This document shows, piece after piece, positions 9,512 through 19,493 of a DNA stretch of 64,000 bases (positions are counted from its first letter, which is position 1; the number at the start of each line of letters is the position of its first letter). Location: NCBI GenBank assembly GCA_016717705.1, contig JADKFD010000018.1, positions 1-64,000 of the forward strand, given 5' to 3'. A program made the position numbers and the translations under genes. Origin of the DNA: Rhodanobacteraceae bacterium (GTDB lineage Bacteria; Pseudomonadota; Gammaproteobacteria; Xanthomonadales; SZUA-5). The notes below the pieces were generated by a model. It had not been told where the DNA came from. It worked only from the letters and a program-made list of their open reading frames with translations, and made no database searches.

Positions 9512-9607
9512 GGCTGGCTCCGCTGCTGCTGATGCGTGGAGTATGACCCTGCGCGTGGCGTCGCGGATTTGCGCGAGCGCAAGGGGCGGATTAGCCCGCG
9601 ATCAGAA

Positions 9608-9684
9608 GCATCGCGCGCAAGCGCGCTCCTACAAATCCTGCGTGGGACCCCGGCAAGGTGTAGGAGCGCGCTTGCGCGCGATGC
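9608..9684. repeat. REP-like inverted pair, family A
   Basis: A 77-bp inverted pair with both arms perfect copies of the GTAGGAGCGCGCTTGCGCGC core. It lies downstream of icd and upstream of the NDUFA9-like gene, within 9512-9741, which otherwise holds no gene. Confidence 0.9.
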
Positions 9685-9741
9685 TTTTGCCCGGGTGGGG
9701 CGGATCCTTCGCCGCAGGCAAAGAATCCGCCCTGCGACAAC

Positions 9742-11043
<1,302 letters not shown>

Positions 11044-11224
11044 GGCTTTCCTCCTCAAGTAGACCGCTGATGATAGCTCTGCGCGAGAGGCTGTGAGCTT
11101 CGCGGCAATGCGCCTTTGGTCTTTGCCGTTGCGCGCTTTAACCTTGTTCGAACGCTTCTGGCACTGCGGTGGGGAGGAGCTCAGGTTGCCGTGAATGTCG
11201 CTCAGGTCCGGGGCTTTGCACCCT

Positions 11225-11324
11225 CCCCGATGTTCGGGGAGGGCTGGGGAGGGGTTCGGCAGGAATCCCGTGCCCAACGTCGTCGTGGCCCATTGTTGGG
11301 CAGGTGAAGCGCTGCCCAACCTAC
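11225..11324. repeat. Hairpin plus GTTGGGC...GCCCAAC repeat
   Basis: A 9-bp stem (CCCTCCCCG with CGGGGAGGG) at about 11221-11243 is followed by a diverged copy of the repeat whose arms read CCCAAC and GTTGGGC/GCCCAACCTAC, also found inside pfaC at 57179-57255. It fills the 277-bp region between icd and the next gene, where I see no gene. Confidence 0.5.
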
Positions 11325-11800
11325 GGCAGCGGCGGAAACGCCACGTGCGCCGCGGCCTCGGGGTCGAGCGCGACGCCATCGAGTTCGACCCAGGCGTGTG
11401 CCTGGAACGGCGGATCGCGCCGAATCACGCCAATCTTCAGTTCCGCCGGAAGACGCCGACGGCGCAGCAACCACCACACCGCCAGCGCCTGGCGCAGACA
11501 ACTGGTGCGCCAGGGACTGCGGGCGCCGACCGCGCGGGCCAGCCAGGCCAGACGCTCGGCGCCGGCCGCGGCGGCAGCATCCACTGCACCCATCGCAGTC
11601 TCGGGTGGCGCAAAACGGCTCAGCCACGTCCGACTGCGCTGAAAGCCGATCGCGCGCAACGACAAATCGATGACCGGCAACAGCACAAGCAGGCGCAGCG
11701 CGAGCCAGCGTTCTGCGCCCGGCAGCTGGCGCCAGCGCGTCAGCAGCGAAGGCCGCCCTGGCGGCGTTGGAGCGGGTTGAGCGGGTCCAGGATCAGTCAT
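11321..11800 (-). CDS. Lasso peptide biosynthesis B2-like (transglutaminase-like) protein
   Basis: This 159-residue protein matches the Transglut_core3 / lasso B2 family. After a Pro-rich N-terminus and a short helical segment (WLALRLLVLLPVIDLSLRAIG), the catalytic Cys lies in PWRTSCLRQALAVWWLLRRR and the His in FQAHAWVELDGV. In lasso peptide clusters B2 is the leader peptidase, but stand-alone homologues are frequent and of unknown role. No precursor peptide, B1/RRE or asparagine-synthetase-like C protein is seen nearby, so a lasso pathway is not supported. The C-terminus ends at a repeat-rich region. Confidence 0.75.
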   Translation of the reverse strand: MTDPGPAQPAPTPPGRPSLLTRWRQLPGAERWLALRLLVLLPVIDLSLRAIGFQRSRTWLSRFAPPETAMGAVDAAAAAGAERLAWLARAVGARSPWRTSCLRQALAVWWLLRRRRLPAELKIGVIRRDPPFQAHAWVELDGVALDPEAAAHVAFPPLP

Positions 11801-11840
11801 CCGCTCATGATCGCCCAGGGCGGTGCCGCTGCAGTCACCT

Positions 11841-11927
11841 GGATCGCCGAGTTGAACTCGGCGCTCCGGCTTTGCCGCGCGTCAGCTCGAAAAGGCGCAG
11901 AGCCTGCCGAGTGCAACTCGGCGATCC
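11841..11927. repeat. Palindrome GGATCGCCGAGTT...AACTCGGCGATCC
   Basis: Near-perfect 22-bp arms (11841-11862 and 11906-11927) are separated by a 43-bp spacer. It lies between the B2-like gene and bcp. Confidence 0.7.
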
Positions 11928-11947
11928 ATCAGCGCAGCGTCGACCCA

Positions 11948-12406
11948 TCAGCTCTTCAACCAAGCCAGCACTTCCGCGCCATGGCCCTCCGGCTTGACCT
12001 TGGGCCACACCTGCTCGACCTTGCCATCGGCGCCGACCACGAAAGTCGCGCGCAGCACGCCCATGTAGGTGCGGCCGTACATGCTCTTCTCGGTCCACAC
12101 GCCGAAGGCTTCCAGCAGCTTCTTTTCCGGGTCGATCAACAGCGGGAAATTGAGCTGGTACTTGCCGACGAACTTGGCGTGCGCCTTGGCATCGTCGGCG
12201 CTGGCGCCGAATACCGGCACGCCCAGGTCCTTGAAATCCGGCATGTGGTCGCGGAAGGAGCACGCTTCCTTGGTGCAACCCGGCGTGTCGTCCTTGGGAT
12301 AAAAATAGATCACGTAGCGCTGGCCGCGCAGAGCCTTCGAGCTGATCAAACCGGCGCTGTCGGATTCGAGGGTGAAATCGGGTACGGCGTCGCCAACGTT
12401 GAGCAT
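11948..12406 (-). CDS. bcp: Thioredoxin-dependent peroxiredoxin (BCP type)
   Basis: This 152-residue peroxiredoxin reduces hydrogen peroxide and organic hydroperoxides in the cytoplasm, using thioredoxin as reductant. The peroxidatic Cys is in YPKDDTPGCTKEACSFRD; a second Cys five residues later is the usual resolving Cys of this subfamily. It starts MLNVGDAVPDFTLESDSAG and ends with the family-typical VWPKVKPEGHGAEVLAWL. The ATG at 12406 is chosen because the family begins there; the open frame runs nine residues further upstream. Confidence 0.95.
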   Translation of the reverse strand: MLNVGDAVPDFTLESDSAGLISSKALRGQRYVIYFYPKDDTPGCTKEACSFRDHMPDFKDLGVPVFGASADDAKAHAKFVGKYQLNFPLLIDPEKKLLEAFGVWTEKSMYGRTYMGVLRATFVVGADGKVEQVWPKVKPEGHGAEVLAWLKS

Positions 12407-12456
12407 CGTTTGATCCTCGGAAGGGAGGCGCACAGGCTAGCCCAACGGCCGTCCGA

Positions 12457-12553
12457 AAGGCGGGGCTGGGGACTGGGGGCTGGGGCGCGCTTTCGGCAGT
12501 CACTCGCCAGGGTGAAACTTCGGGAACGCGCCCCAGCCCCCAGCCCCGCCTTT
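12457..12553. repeat. Inverted arrays of a 7-bp repeat (CTGGGGN)
   Basis: The left arm (about 12457-12490) is built from 7-bp units CTGGGGA, CTGGGGG, CTGGGGC; the right arm (12526-12553) holds the complement (GCCCCAG, CCCCCAG). This is the same design as the elements inside pfaA (49309-49458) and pfaC (57881-58024), here intergenic between bcp and the SRPBCC gene. Confidence 0.75.
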
Positions 12554-12561
12554 GCCCTACC

Positions 12562-13179
12562 TCACCCCTCCACCAGCGCCTTCAACCGATCCAGTGCCTC
12601 GCCCCAGGCACGGCGATAACCGTCGGCCTCGGCCCGGTTCTGCAAGCGGTCGATGGTCACCATCACCGTGGTCTTGGCGCCGGCCGGGGCGAACTTGATC
12701 TCGACCGGCGTCGGCATGGTCAGGTCCGAGTCCTCCCAGATCAGGCGGATGGTCTTGCCCGGGTTGGCCTTCTTGATCGTGGCGCGGTTGCCGTCGGCAT
12801 TGGCGAGCTTGCCGCCGTCGCCGAGGTCAAGACTGTGGCCGCTGCCGAACCAGCGATCCATCTCTTGCGCGCTGGAAAACGGCGCGTAGCAAGCGTTCGG
12901 GTCGGCCTTGATGGTCTTGGTCGCGCAGATGGTGTATCCGCGCGCCTTGCCGTCCTTCTCGACCTGGTTGCGCGCGATCTCGTACTCGCAGTTGATCGTC
13001 GCCGACCACCAGGGATCGACTTTCATCTCGGCGAACAGGTATTGGCCGAGTTCACGCCTGCCGAGGGCGACCCCACCGCGGGCGTCCATCAAGGCAAACC
13101 ACTCGCTCAGCGACTTGCCGGTGGCGGCCTTGCAGCTGTCCTCGCTGACCGCATGATCGGATTTGCGTTCGACTTTCAT
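12562..13179 (-). CDS. SRPBCC / AHSA1-like domain protein
   Basis: This 205-residue cytoplasmic protein starts MKVERKSDHAVSEDSCKAATGKS; an N-terminal segment with SLSEWFALMDARGG is typical of a small DUF4287-like helical module. It continues into an SRPBCC (START-like) fold with VDPWWSATINCEYE, KADPNACYAPFSS, and ends with VMVTIDRLQNRAEADGYRRAWGEALDRLKALV, the C-terminal helix common to activator-of-Hsp90-ATPase-like proteins. The fold binds hydrophobic ligands; no specific ligand can be given. The start at 13179 was chosen because the open frame beyond it is non-conserved and overlaps the divergent nnrU-like gene. Confidence 0.75.
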   Translation of the reverse strand: MKVERKSDHAVSEDSCKAATGKSLSEWFALMDARGGVALGRRELGQYLFAEMKVDPWWSATINCEYEIARNQVEKDGKARGYTICATKTIKADPNACYAPFSSAQEMDRWFGSGHSLDLGDGGKLANADGNRATIKKANPGKTIRLIWEDSDLTMPTPVEIKFAPAGAKTTVMVTIDRLQNRAEADGYRRAWGEALDRLKALVEG

Positions 13180-13296
13180 CTGGGTCTCCGCGGGGTGGGG
13201 CCCGGGCCCCTGCGCGCCACCTGCGGGGCAGCCGGCGCCAGCCTGCGGGCCATGCGCCAACGCTGGCAGCCCGTTCCGTCCCTGCTGGAGCCCACC

Positions 13297-13869
13297 ATGA
13301 ACCTGCTGTTCGCCGGCATCCTGATCTTTCTTGGCGTACATTCGGTGGCGATCATCGCGCCCGGCTGGCGCGAGAGCATGCTCGCCAGATTTGGCGCCAA
13401 CGGCTGGAAGGCGGCCTATTCGCTGCTGTCGATTGCCGGTTTCGCACTGATCCTGATCGGCTATGGCGCGGCACGCCAGACGCCCGAACTGATCTACAGT
13501 CCGCCCGGCTGGACCCGCCATCTGGCAGCGCTGATCCTGCTGCCGGTGTTCCCGCTGCTGCTGGCCACCTATTTTCCCGGCGCGATCAAGCGCGCAGTCG
13601 GACATCCGATGTTGATCGCCACGGCGCTCTGGGCCGGCGCGCACCTGCTGGGAACGACCACCCGTGCCGACCTCCTGCTGTTCGGCAGCTTTCTTGGCTG
13701 GGCGCTGGCCGACTGGGCCTCGGCGCGCCATCGGCCGCAGCGCAACTTGCCGGGCGCGCCGCCGTCGCGCTTCAACGATGCCATCGCGGTGGTGCTGGGC
13801 ATTGGCCTGTACCTCGGTATGGCGCTGTGGGCGCATGTGCGCCTGATCGGGATTGCGCCGTTCGGGTGA
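13297..13869 (+). CDS. NnrU family membrane protein
   Basis: This 190-residue integral membrane protein has about five hydrophobic helices and begins MNLLFAGILIFLGVHSVAII. HSVAI, AAYSLLSIAGFALILIGYG, LLATYFPGAIKRAVGHPML and ALWAGAHLL are characteristic of NnrU, a family related to isoprenoid- and heme-linked membrane enzymes and first noted near nitrite/nitric-oxide reductase genes. No denitrification genes are in this window. The gene is intact; the start is the ATG at 13297, just after a purine-rich stretch (CTGGAG). Confidence 0.85.
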   Translation: MNLLFAGILIFLGVHSVAIIAPGWRESMLARFGANGWKAAYSLLSIAGFALILIGYGAARQTPELIYSPPGWTRHLAALILLPVFPLLLATYFPGAIKRAVGHPMLIATALWAGAHLLGTTTRADLLLFGSFLGWALADWASARHRPQRNLPGAPPSRFNDAIAVVLGIGLYLGMALWAHVRLIGIAPFG

Positions 13870-13880
13870 GGCGGGCTCAG

Positions 13881-13971
13881 TTTGGAGTGCGGTGGCTTGC
13901 CACCGCTTTGGATGCACCGGCTCGATGGCACGAAGAGCATCCAAAGCGCCGGCAAGCCGGCGCACTCCAAA
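13881..13971. repeat. Palindrome TTTGGAGTGC...GCACTCCAAA
   Basis: The arms at 13881-13915 and 13937-13971 pair over about 35 bp with mismatches, and the spacer is about 21 bp. It separates the nnrU-like gene from polA. Confidence 0.7.
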
Positions 13972-14029
13972 GGTCCGCCGGCGTCCGGCTCGCGGTAGTC
14001 TTTGGGCCTGCCCCCCGCGCATCACCGCC

Positions 14030-16756
14030 ATGACCACGCTCTACCTGATCGACGGCTCCAGCTTCCTCTACCGCGCCTTCCACGCGCTGCCGCCGCTGAC
14101 CAATGCGGCCGGCGAGCCGACCGGCGCGCTGTTCGGCGTGGTCAACATGCTGCGCAAGGTGATGAAGGAGGATCGGCCGGAGCATCTGGCTTTCGTTTTC
14201 GATGCGCCGGGCAAGACCTTCCGCGACGATCTCTTCGTCGAGTACAAGGCCAACCGGCCGCCGATGCCCGAGGATCTGCGCGGGCAGGTCGATCCGCTGC
14301 TGAAGATCGTCGAGGCGATCGGCGTGCCGATCCTGCGCGAGCCGGGGGTGGAGGCCGACGATGTGATCGGCACGCTGGCGCGGCAAGGCAAGGCGGCCGG
14401 CATGAACGTGGTGATTTCGACCAGCGACAAGGACCTGACCCAGCTGGTCGAGCCGGGCATCGTCTGGCTCAACACGATGACCGGCGAGCGCCTCGACAGT
14501 GCCGGCGTGGCGGCCAAGTTCGGCGTGCCGCCGGACCGCATCATCGATTATCTGGCCTTGATGGGCGATGCCGTCGACAACGTCCCCGGCGTCGACAAAT
14601 GCGGCCCGAAGACGGCGGCCAAGTGGCTGGCGCAGTACGACACGCTGGAGGGCGTGATGGCGCACGCCGCCGAGGTCGGCGGCAAGGTCGGCGAGAACTT
14701 GCGCACGGCGCTGCCGCGTCTGCCGCTCAACCGCGAACTGGTGACCGTGAAGACTGACTGCGTGCTCCCGGTCGGCCCGAATGACCTGGCGCTGACGCCG
14801 CCGGACGTCGACAACCTGCGCGGCCTGTCCGCGCGCTACGGCTTCAAGCAGGCGCTGGCGGAACTCGGCGGGCCCGCGCCCGACGCGTCAGCCGCAAGCG
14901 CCAGTTCGGCCCCGACACTACCCAATCCCGACCACCCGGCGCCCATCGAAAAACACTACGAACTGGTCACCACGCCAGAGGCCTTTGAGCGTTGGGTCTC
15001 CACCCTGGCGAATGCGAAAGCATTCGCCTTCGACACCGAAACCACCAGCATCGACGCCCAGCGCGCCGAACTGGTCGGCGTGTCCTTTGCCGTGGAACCC
15101 GGCCACGCCGCCTATGTGCCGGTCGGTCATGACTACCCCGGCACACCGCCGCAACTGCCGCTGGCCGACGTACTGGCCGCGCTCAAGCCGCTGCTGGAAG
15201 ACCCGGCGCGTCCGAAGATCGCCCAGCACGGCAAATACGATCTCAATGTGCTGACGCGCTATGGCATTGAGATCGCCGGCTTTGCCTACGACACCATGCT
15301 CGAATCCTATGTGCTCAATTCCACCGCGACCCTGCACAACATGGACGCGCTGGCGAAGAAGTACCTCGGCGTCGACACCATCTTGTACAGCGACGTCGCC
15401 GGCAAGGGCGCCAAGCAGATCGGCTTCTCCCAGGTCGGCCTCGACGAGGCCTGCAGCTATGCCGCCGAGGACGCCGACATCACGCTGCGCCTGCACCAGG
15501 CGCTGTGGCCGCAGCTGCAAGCGCAGCCCGGTTTGCAGCGGGTTTTCAGCGAAATCGAAATGCCGCTGGCGCCGGTGCTGGCGCGCATGGAACGCTGCGG
15601 TGTGCTGATCGACGCGGCGCTCTTGCGCAAGCAGAGCAGCGAGCTCGGCCACGCCATGATCCGGCTGCAGCAGGAGGTGCACACGCTGGCCGGACACCCG
15701 TTCAGCCTGGACTCGCCCAAGCAGTTGGCGCAGGTGCTGTTCGAGGAGCGCGGCCTGCCGATCAAGCACCGCACGCCGGGCGGTCAGGCCTCGACCAACG
15801 AAGAGGCGCTGGAGGAACTCGCCGAGCTCGACGAACTGCCGCGCAAGATTCTCGACTACCGCTCGCTGGCCAAGCTCAAGGGCACCTACACCGACAAGCT
15901 GCCCGAATTGATCAACCCGAATACCGGACGCGTGCACACCAGTTTCCATCAGGCGGTGGCGGCGACCGGGCGGCTGTCCTCGTCCGATCCGAACCTGCAG
16001 AACATCCCGATCCGCACGCCGGAGGGCCGGCGCATCCGCCAGGCCTTCGTCGCGCCGCCGGGCTGGCTGGTGCTGGCGGCCGACTATTCGCAGATCGAGC
16101 TGCGCATCATGGCGCACCTGTCCGCCGATGCCGGCCTGCTGGCGGCGTTCCGCCAGGGCCAGGACATCCATCGTGCCACCGCCGCCGAAGTCTTCGGCAA
16201 GACGCCGGAAGAAGTCAGCAGCAACGAGCGGCGCGCCGCCAAGGCGATCAACTTCGGCCTGATCTACGGCATGAGCGCCTTCGGCCTCGGGCGCCAGCTC
16301 GGCATCGGCCGCGGCCAGGCGCAGGACTATGTCGACCTGTACTTCTCGCGCTACCCGGGCGTGCGCGAGTACATGGAATCGACCCGGCGCAAGGCGCGCG
16401 ACGACGGCTATGTCGAAACCGTGTTCGGCCGCCGGCTGTACCTGCCGGAGATCCGCGGCAAGAGCTTCGCCGCGCGCCAGGGCGCCGAGCGCGCCGCGAT
16501 CAACGCACCGATGCAGGGCACCGCCGCCGACATCATCAAGCGCGCGATGATCGAAATGGACCGCTGGCTGGCGCCGCACGCCGACGAGATCCGCATGCTG
16601 CTGCAGGTGCACGACGAACTGGTGTTCGAGATCCGCGAGGATCGGCTGGCGCATTACCGCGACGGTATAGCCGAGCGCATGTCGGCCGCGGCCGAACTGG
16701 CCGTGCCGCTGGTGGTGGATGTGGGGATCGGCGCCAACTGGGATGAGGCGCACTGA
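14030..16756 (+). CDS. polA: DNA polymerase I
   Basis: This 908-residue protein has all three Pol I parts. The N-terminal 5'-3' exonuclease domain (about 1-290) starts MTTLYLIDGSSFLYRAFHAL and carries VEADDVIGTLA and GDAVDNVPGV. The 3'-5' proofreading domain (about 310-500) keeps AFDTETTSID (ExoI) and the YAAEDADITL (ExoIII) acidic residues. The polymerase domain has DPNLQNIPIRT, the catalytic ADYSQIELRIMAHLS (motif A), RRAAKAINFGLIYGMSAFGL (O-helix) and LQVHDELVFEI (motif C). It repairs DNA and removes Okazaki primers. The length is near that of E. coli Pol I (928). The gene is intact across 2.7 kb, which argues against pervasive sequencing error in this part of the window. Confidence 0.98.
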   Translation: MTTLYLIDGSSFLYRAFHALPPLTNAAGEPTGALFGVVNMLRKVMKEDRPEHLAFVFDAPGKTFRDDLFVEYKANRPPMPEDLRGQVDPLLKIVEAIGVPILREPGVEADDVIGTLARQGKAAGMNVVISTSDKDLTQLVEPGIVWLNTMTGERLDSAGVAAKFGVPPDRIIDYLALMGDAVDNVPGVDKCGPKTAAKWLAQYDTLEGVMAHAAEVGGKVGENLRTALPRLPLNRELVTVKTDCVLPVGPNDLALTPPDVDNLRGLSARYGFKQALAELGGPAPDASAASASSAPTLPNPDHPAPIEKHYELVTTPEAFERWVSTLANAKAFAFDTETTSIDAQRAELVGVSFAVEPGHAAYVPVGHDYPGTPPQLPLADVLAALKPLLEDPARPKIAQHGKYDLNVLTRYGIEIAGFAYDTMLESYVLNSTATLHNMDALAKKYLGVDTILYSDVAGKGAKQIGFSQVGLDEACSYAAEDADITLRLHQALWPQLQAQPGLQRVFSEIEMPLAPVLARMERCGVLIDAALLRKQSSELGHAMIRLQQEVHTLAGHPFSLDSPKQLAQVLFEERGLPIKHRTPGGQASTNEEALEELAELDELPRKILDYRSLAKLKGTYTDKLPELINPNTGRVHTSFHQAVAATGRLSSSDPNLQNIPIRTPEGRRIRQAFVAPPGWLVLAADYSQIELRIMAHLSADAGLLAAFRQGQDIHRATAAEVFGKTPEEVSSNERRAAKAINFGLIYGMSAFGLGRQLGIGRGQAQDYVDLYFSRYPGVREYMESTRRKARDDGYVETVFGRRLYLPEIRGKSFAARQGAERAAINAPMQGTAADIIKRAMIEMDRWLAPHADEIRMLLQVHDELVFEIREDRLAHYRDGIAERMSAAAELAVPLVVDVGIGANWDEAH

Positions 16757-16872
16757 ATGTAGGAGCGACGTGCACGTCGCGATCAGACCGCCGCCACTCC
16801 GCAGACTCGATCGCGTTCGGGGTTGCTGCCCGCAAAACCAGGCCTGTCGCGACGTGCACGTCGCTCCTACAT
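16757..16872. repeat. REP-like inverted pair, family B (GTAGGAGCGACGTGCACGTCGC)
   Basis: Perfect 24-bp inverted arms (16757-16780 and 16849-16872) flank a 68-bp spacer, directly after the polA stop codon. Diverged family B copies are inside pfaC at 53166-53244 and 55665-55683. Confidence 0.85.
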
Positions 16873-16953
16873 CGGCGGCGCAGGTCGGCAGGGTGTTGAT
16901 TGCCGCCCCGAGCGCCCCCAAATCCTGATGACTACACTTGTGAGTGCGCCATC

Positions 16954-17391
16954 GTGTCCCAGGATCTGGTCATCATCTGTCCCGCCTGTCAGAGCAAGAA
17001 CCGTGTGCCGCTCACCAAGCTGGAGTCGCAGCCCAGCTGCGGACGCTGCAAGGCGGCGTTGTTCCAGGGGCACCCGGTGGAAGCCGACAGCGCGGCCTTC
17101 AAGCGCCTGATCGAGCATTCGGAGCAGCCGGTGCTGGTGGATTTCTGGGCGCCGTGGTGCGGCCCGTGCGTGCAGATGGCGCCGCAACTCAATGCGGCGA
17201 CCGGGCGGCTGGAACCGCAGATCCGCGTGGTCAAGGTCGACGTTCAGGCGCACCAGGATGTCGGTGCCGAGTTCGGCATCCGCAGCATCCCCACCCTCGC
17301 CCTGTTCCACGGCGGCCGCGAGATCGCACGCACCCAGGGTGCGATGGGGGCGATGGAGATCGTGCGCTTTGTGGCGGAGGCGGTGGGTTAG
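16954..17391 (+). CDS. trxC: Thioredoxin 2 (TrxC), zinc-binding
   Basis: This 145-residue thioredoxin has an N-terminal zinc finger with two Cys pairs (C9-PA-C12 and C29-GR-C32) and a thioredoxin domain with the active site W68-CGPC (69-72), followed by RSIPTLALFHGG with the cis-Pro. It reduces protein disulfides in the cytoplasm and is typically induced by oxidative stress. I chose the GTG at 16954 because it gives the family start (xxxLVIICPACQSKNRVP) and a length near the 139 residues of E. coli TrxC. An in-frame ATG at 16900 would add 18 residues read partly from the region after the family B repeat. Confidence 0.93.
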   Translation: MSQDLVIICPACQSKNRVPLTKLESQPSCGRCKAALFQGHPVEADSAAFKRLIEHSEQPVLVDFWAPWCGPCVQMAPQLNAATGRLEPQIRVVKVDVQAHQDVGAEFGIRSIPTLALFHGGREIARTQGAMGAMEIVRFVAEAVG

Positions 17392-17402
17392 CGTCGAGCC
17401 CG

Positions 17403-17478
17403 GATCGCGCGCAAGCGCGCTCCTACAATCCTGCGTGGACCTTCGGCGAAGTTGTAGGAGCGCGCTTGCGCGCGATGC
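17403..17478. repeat. REP-like inverted pair, family A
   Basis: A 76-bp inverted pair with the GTAGGAGCGCGC core, between the convergent trxC and the secreted-protein gene at 17493. Confidence 0.88.
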
Positions 17479-17492
17479 TCTTGCGACAGCCC

Positions 17493-18308
17493 CTACATCG
17501 CGCAGGTGCTGACCAGCGTTGCACTGCGCGCCGCCTCCAGCGCGTCCGCGCCGGCCTCGTTGCGCCGCGCATCCGGCGGAAAATCGATGCGCGCGACGTA
17601 GTTCTCTCCCTTCGGATCGCGCACATTGGTCAGCCCGGAGAAGCGCATCAGCAATCGGCTGTCGGCGTCATAACTCACATCGATGCCGGAGACGACCAGT
17701 CCCAACAGGCCGCCGAGGGCCAGTCGGAACACGCGTACCGGACGCTCGCCGATGCGTTCTTCACCGACCTGTCGAACCTTGAAGCCGAGGTAATCGAGGC
17801 GGCTCGGCACCAGGAAATTGAAGCGCAGTGTTTCGCCGGCAACCAGGGCGTCCCAGTGGTCCTGGACGAAGCGATCGAAGCCGGCGTCGCCGACCAGATC
17901 GGGCGGTGCCTCCTTCAAGGTCTCGCGCTCGACGGCGTCACTGGCCGACTCCTGCACGAAGACTTCGAACAGCTTGCCCTTGGCATCGACCCCTTCGCGG
18001 TAGCCCAGACGGGCGTCGGTGAGATCGAACTCGGGCAACCACGGCGAATCGAGTACCGGCGCCACGCGTTTGCGCGCGAACGGCGTCCCGTCGGCGCAGC
18101 GGTACAGCACCAGGCGCTCCAGCACGGACGCGCCCTCCATCGCCAGATAGTGCGATTCGCGATAGAGCACGCGACCATCCTCACTGTCCACCGCAGTGCC
18201 GTCATAACTCAGGTAACTGCGCATGCCGGTGATGGTTTCGGCGTGCACAACGCCAGGCCACAGTATCGCCAAGGCTGCCAGTGACGCCACGCAATGCCCG
18301 GTTTTCAT
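17493..18308 (-). CDS. Exported protein of unknown function
   Basis: This 271-residue protein has a signal peptide (MKTGHCVASLAALAILWPGVVHA) and then a predicted all-beta lipid-binding-like domain: ESHYLAMEGASVLERLVLYRC, ARKRV, FDRFVQDHWDALVAGETLRFNFLVPSRLD, GIDVSYDADSRLLMRFSGLTN. The pattern recalls DUF3108-type periplasmic proteins, but I cannot confirm the family. It ends with a Cys-containing tail (VSTCAM). Its start is 40 bp from the stop codon of the next secreted protein gene upstream, so the two may form an operon. Confidence 0.7.
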   Translation of the reverse strand: MKTGHCVASLAALAILWPGVVHAETITGMRSYLSYDGTAVDSEDGRVLYRESHYLAMEGASVLERLVLYRCADGTPFARKRVAPVLDSPWLPEFDLTDARLGYREGVDAKGKLFEVFVQESASDAVERETLKEAPPDLVGDAGFDRFVQDHWDALVAGETLRFNFLVPSRLDYLGFKVRQVGEERIGERPVRVFRLALGGLLGLVVSGIDVSYDADSRLLMRFSGLTNVRDPKGENYVARIDFPPDARRNEAGADALEAARSATLVSTCAM

Positions 18309-18348
18309 CTCGTGTCCTCGGTGAAACGCACATGATCGCCAAACGCGC

Positions 18349-19222
18349 TCAAGGGCCGGTGAAGGTCACCTGGGACGCGCTGAAGTTGAAATAGAACCAC
18401 CAGCCGCTCTCGCCCTGGTGCGTGTCCTTGTCGTTGCGCGTGGAACAACTGCCGTTGCCGCCGGCCAGCAGGACCGGCCAGCGTCACGCTGCCCCCGGGC
18501 AGCGCCGGATCGCTGATGACGATCTGGTTGGCATCGCTCTCGCGCAGGAAGCCGCGCAACAGTCCATTGCTCAGGGCGGTCGCCGGAACCCCATTGAAGC
18601 TCGCGGCGATCTGCGCGTCGATCAGCGTGAGCGGCGTGCCGTTGTTGTCGAACACGAAGGTCTTCGGTGCGGTCACGAAGCAGCTGCCGGCGGGGCTGGC
18701 TATGGCCGGTGCATAGGCGGGTGAGCCCTGCGTGCCGGGCAGCGAGCTCAGGCAGGTGCCGGCGGCGAAGCTGGCATAGGCATAGGCAGTCGCCACCGCA
18801 GTGGCCGATGGCGCGCAGCCACTGGTCGGCGCTGGCGCCAGGCAATCGGCGCCGCCATTGTCGACGCGCGCGACGCGGCCGTCCTGGGCCAGCGGGCGGA
18901 ACCACAGCAGGCTGCTGGCATCGAGAAAGCCATCCGCCGGACTGCTGTCGCTGTTGTAGCTGGCCTGGATATTGCCGTTGAACGACACCGTGGTGGTCGG
19001 GATCGCGTTGTCGGTGAAATCGAAACAGATGGTCGGAAACGGCGCGATGGTGATCGGCAGGAACACGTGCGGATCGCGCAAGTCGAGATCGGTGAAGCGG
19101 AAGCTTGTCGCCGGACTGGCAAACTCCAGGCCGTCGACGCCGAACCAGTCGACCGCGTTCTGCGCACTGGCGGGAGTGGTCGTGGCAACCAGGACTGCGA
19201 GTGACGCTGCAATCTTGCGCAT
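18349..19222 (-). CDS. Exported protein of unknown function, frameshift near the C-terminus
   Basis: It has a signal peptide (KIAASLAVLVATTTPASA) followed by a Gly/Ser/Asp-rich domain (GVDGLEFASPATSFRFTDLD, IPTTTVSFNGN). The domain has several Cys residues (DCLAPAPTSGCAP, GTCLSSLPG, GSCFVTAP) that could form disulfides. The C-terminus reads GGNGSCSTRN, then GWWFYFNFSASQVTFTGP and stop at 18349, only if one base change is allowed near 18465; without it the frame runs to 18305 with a low-complexity tail. No family is recognised. It may be cotranscribed with the exported protein gene downstream. Confidence 0.55.
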
Positions 19223-19493
19223 CTCAATTCCAGCGTGGCGGAGCAGCGCATTGTAGTGGGGATGTTGCGCGACGGGAGCGCTTTGCTCCGGAAGGGCCGC
19301 GAGCGTGCGAGCGGCCTCGACTGCTGGCCTGAGGGGCATCCACGACGAGATCTGTTTGCCCGCAGGGCTCGCGGAGTAAATCCGCTCCCACGTAGGAGGC
19401 CAACGTGCCGGTGGACTGCGCAGACGCGGCCTTCTCCGAGCGCCTCTTGCCGGAGCTCCCGGCACTAATGCCCTCGCCCCCAGCCCTCATGCC

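Noticed and set aside
11321..11800. Lasso peptide biosynthetic cluster
   Set aside because: Only a B2-like protein is present; no precursor, RRE or asparagine-synthetase-like gene is near.
13297..13869. Denitrification locus because of the NnrU-like gene
   Set aside because: No nitrite, nitric-oxide or nitrous-oxide reductase genes are in the window, and NnrU homologues are common outside such loci.
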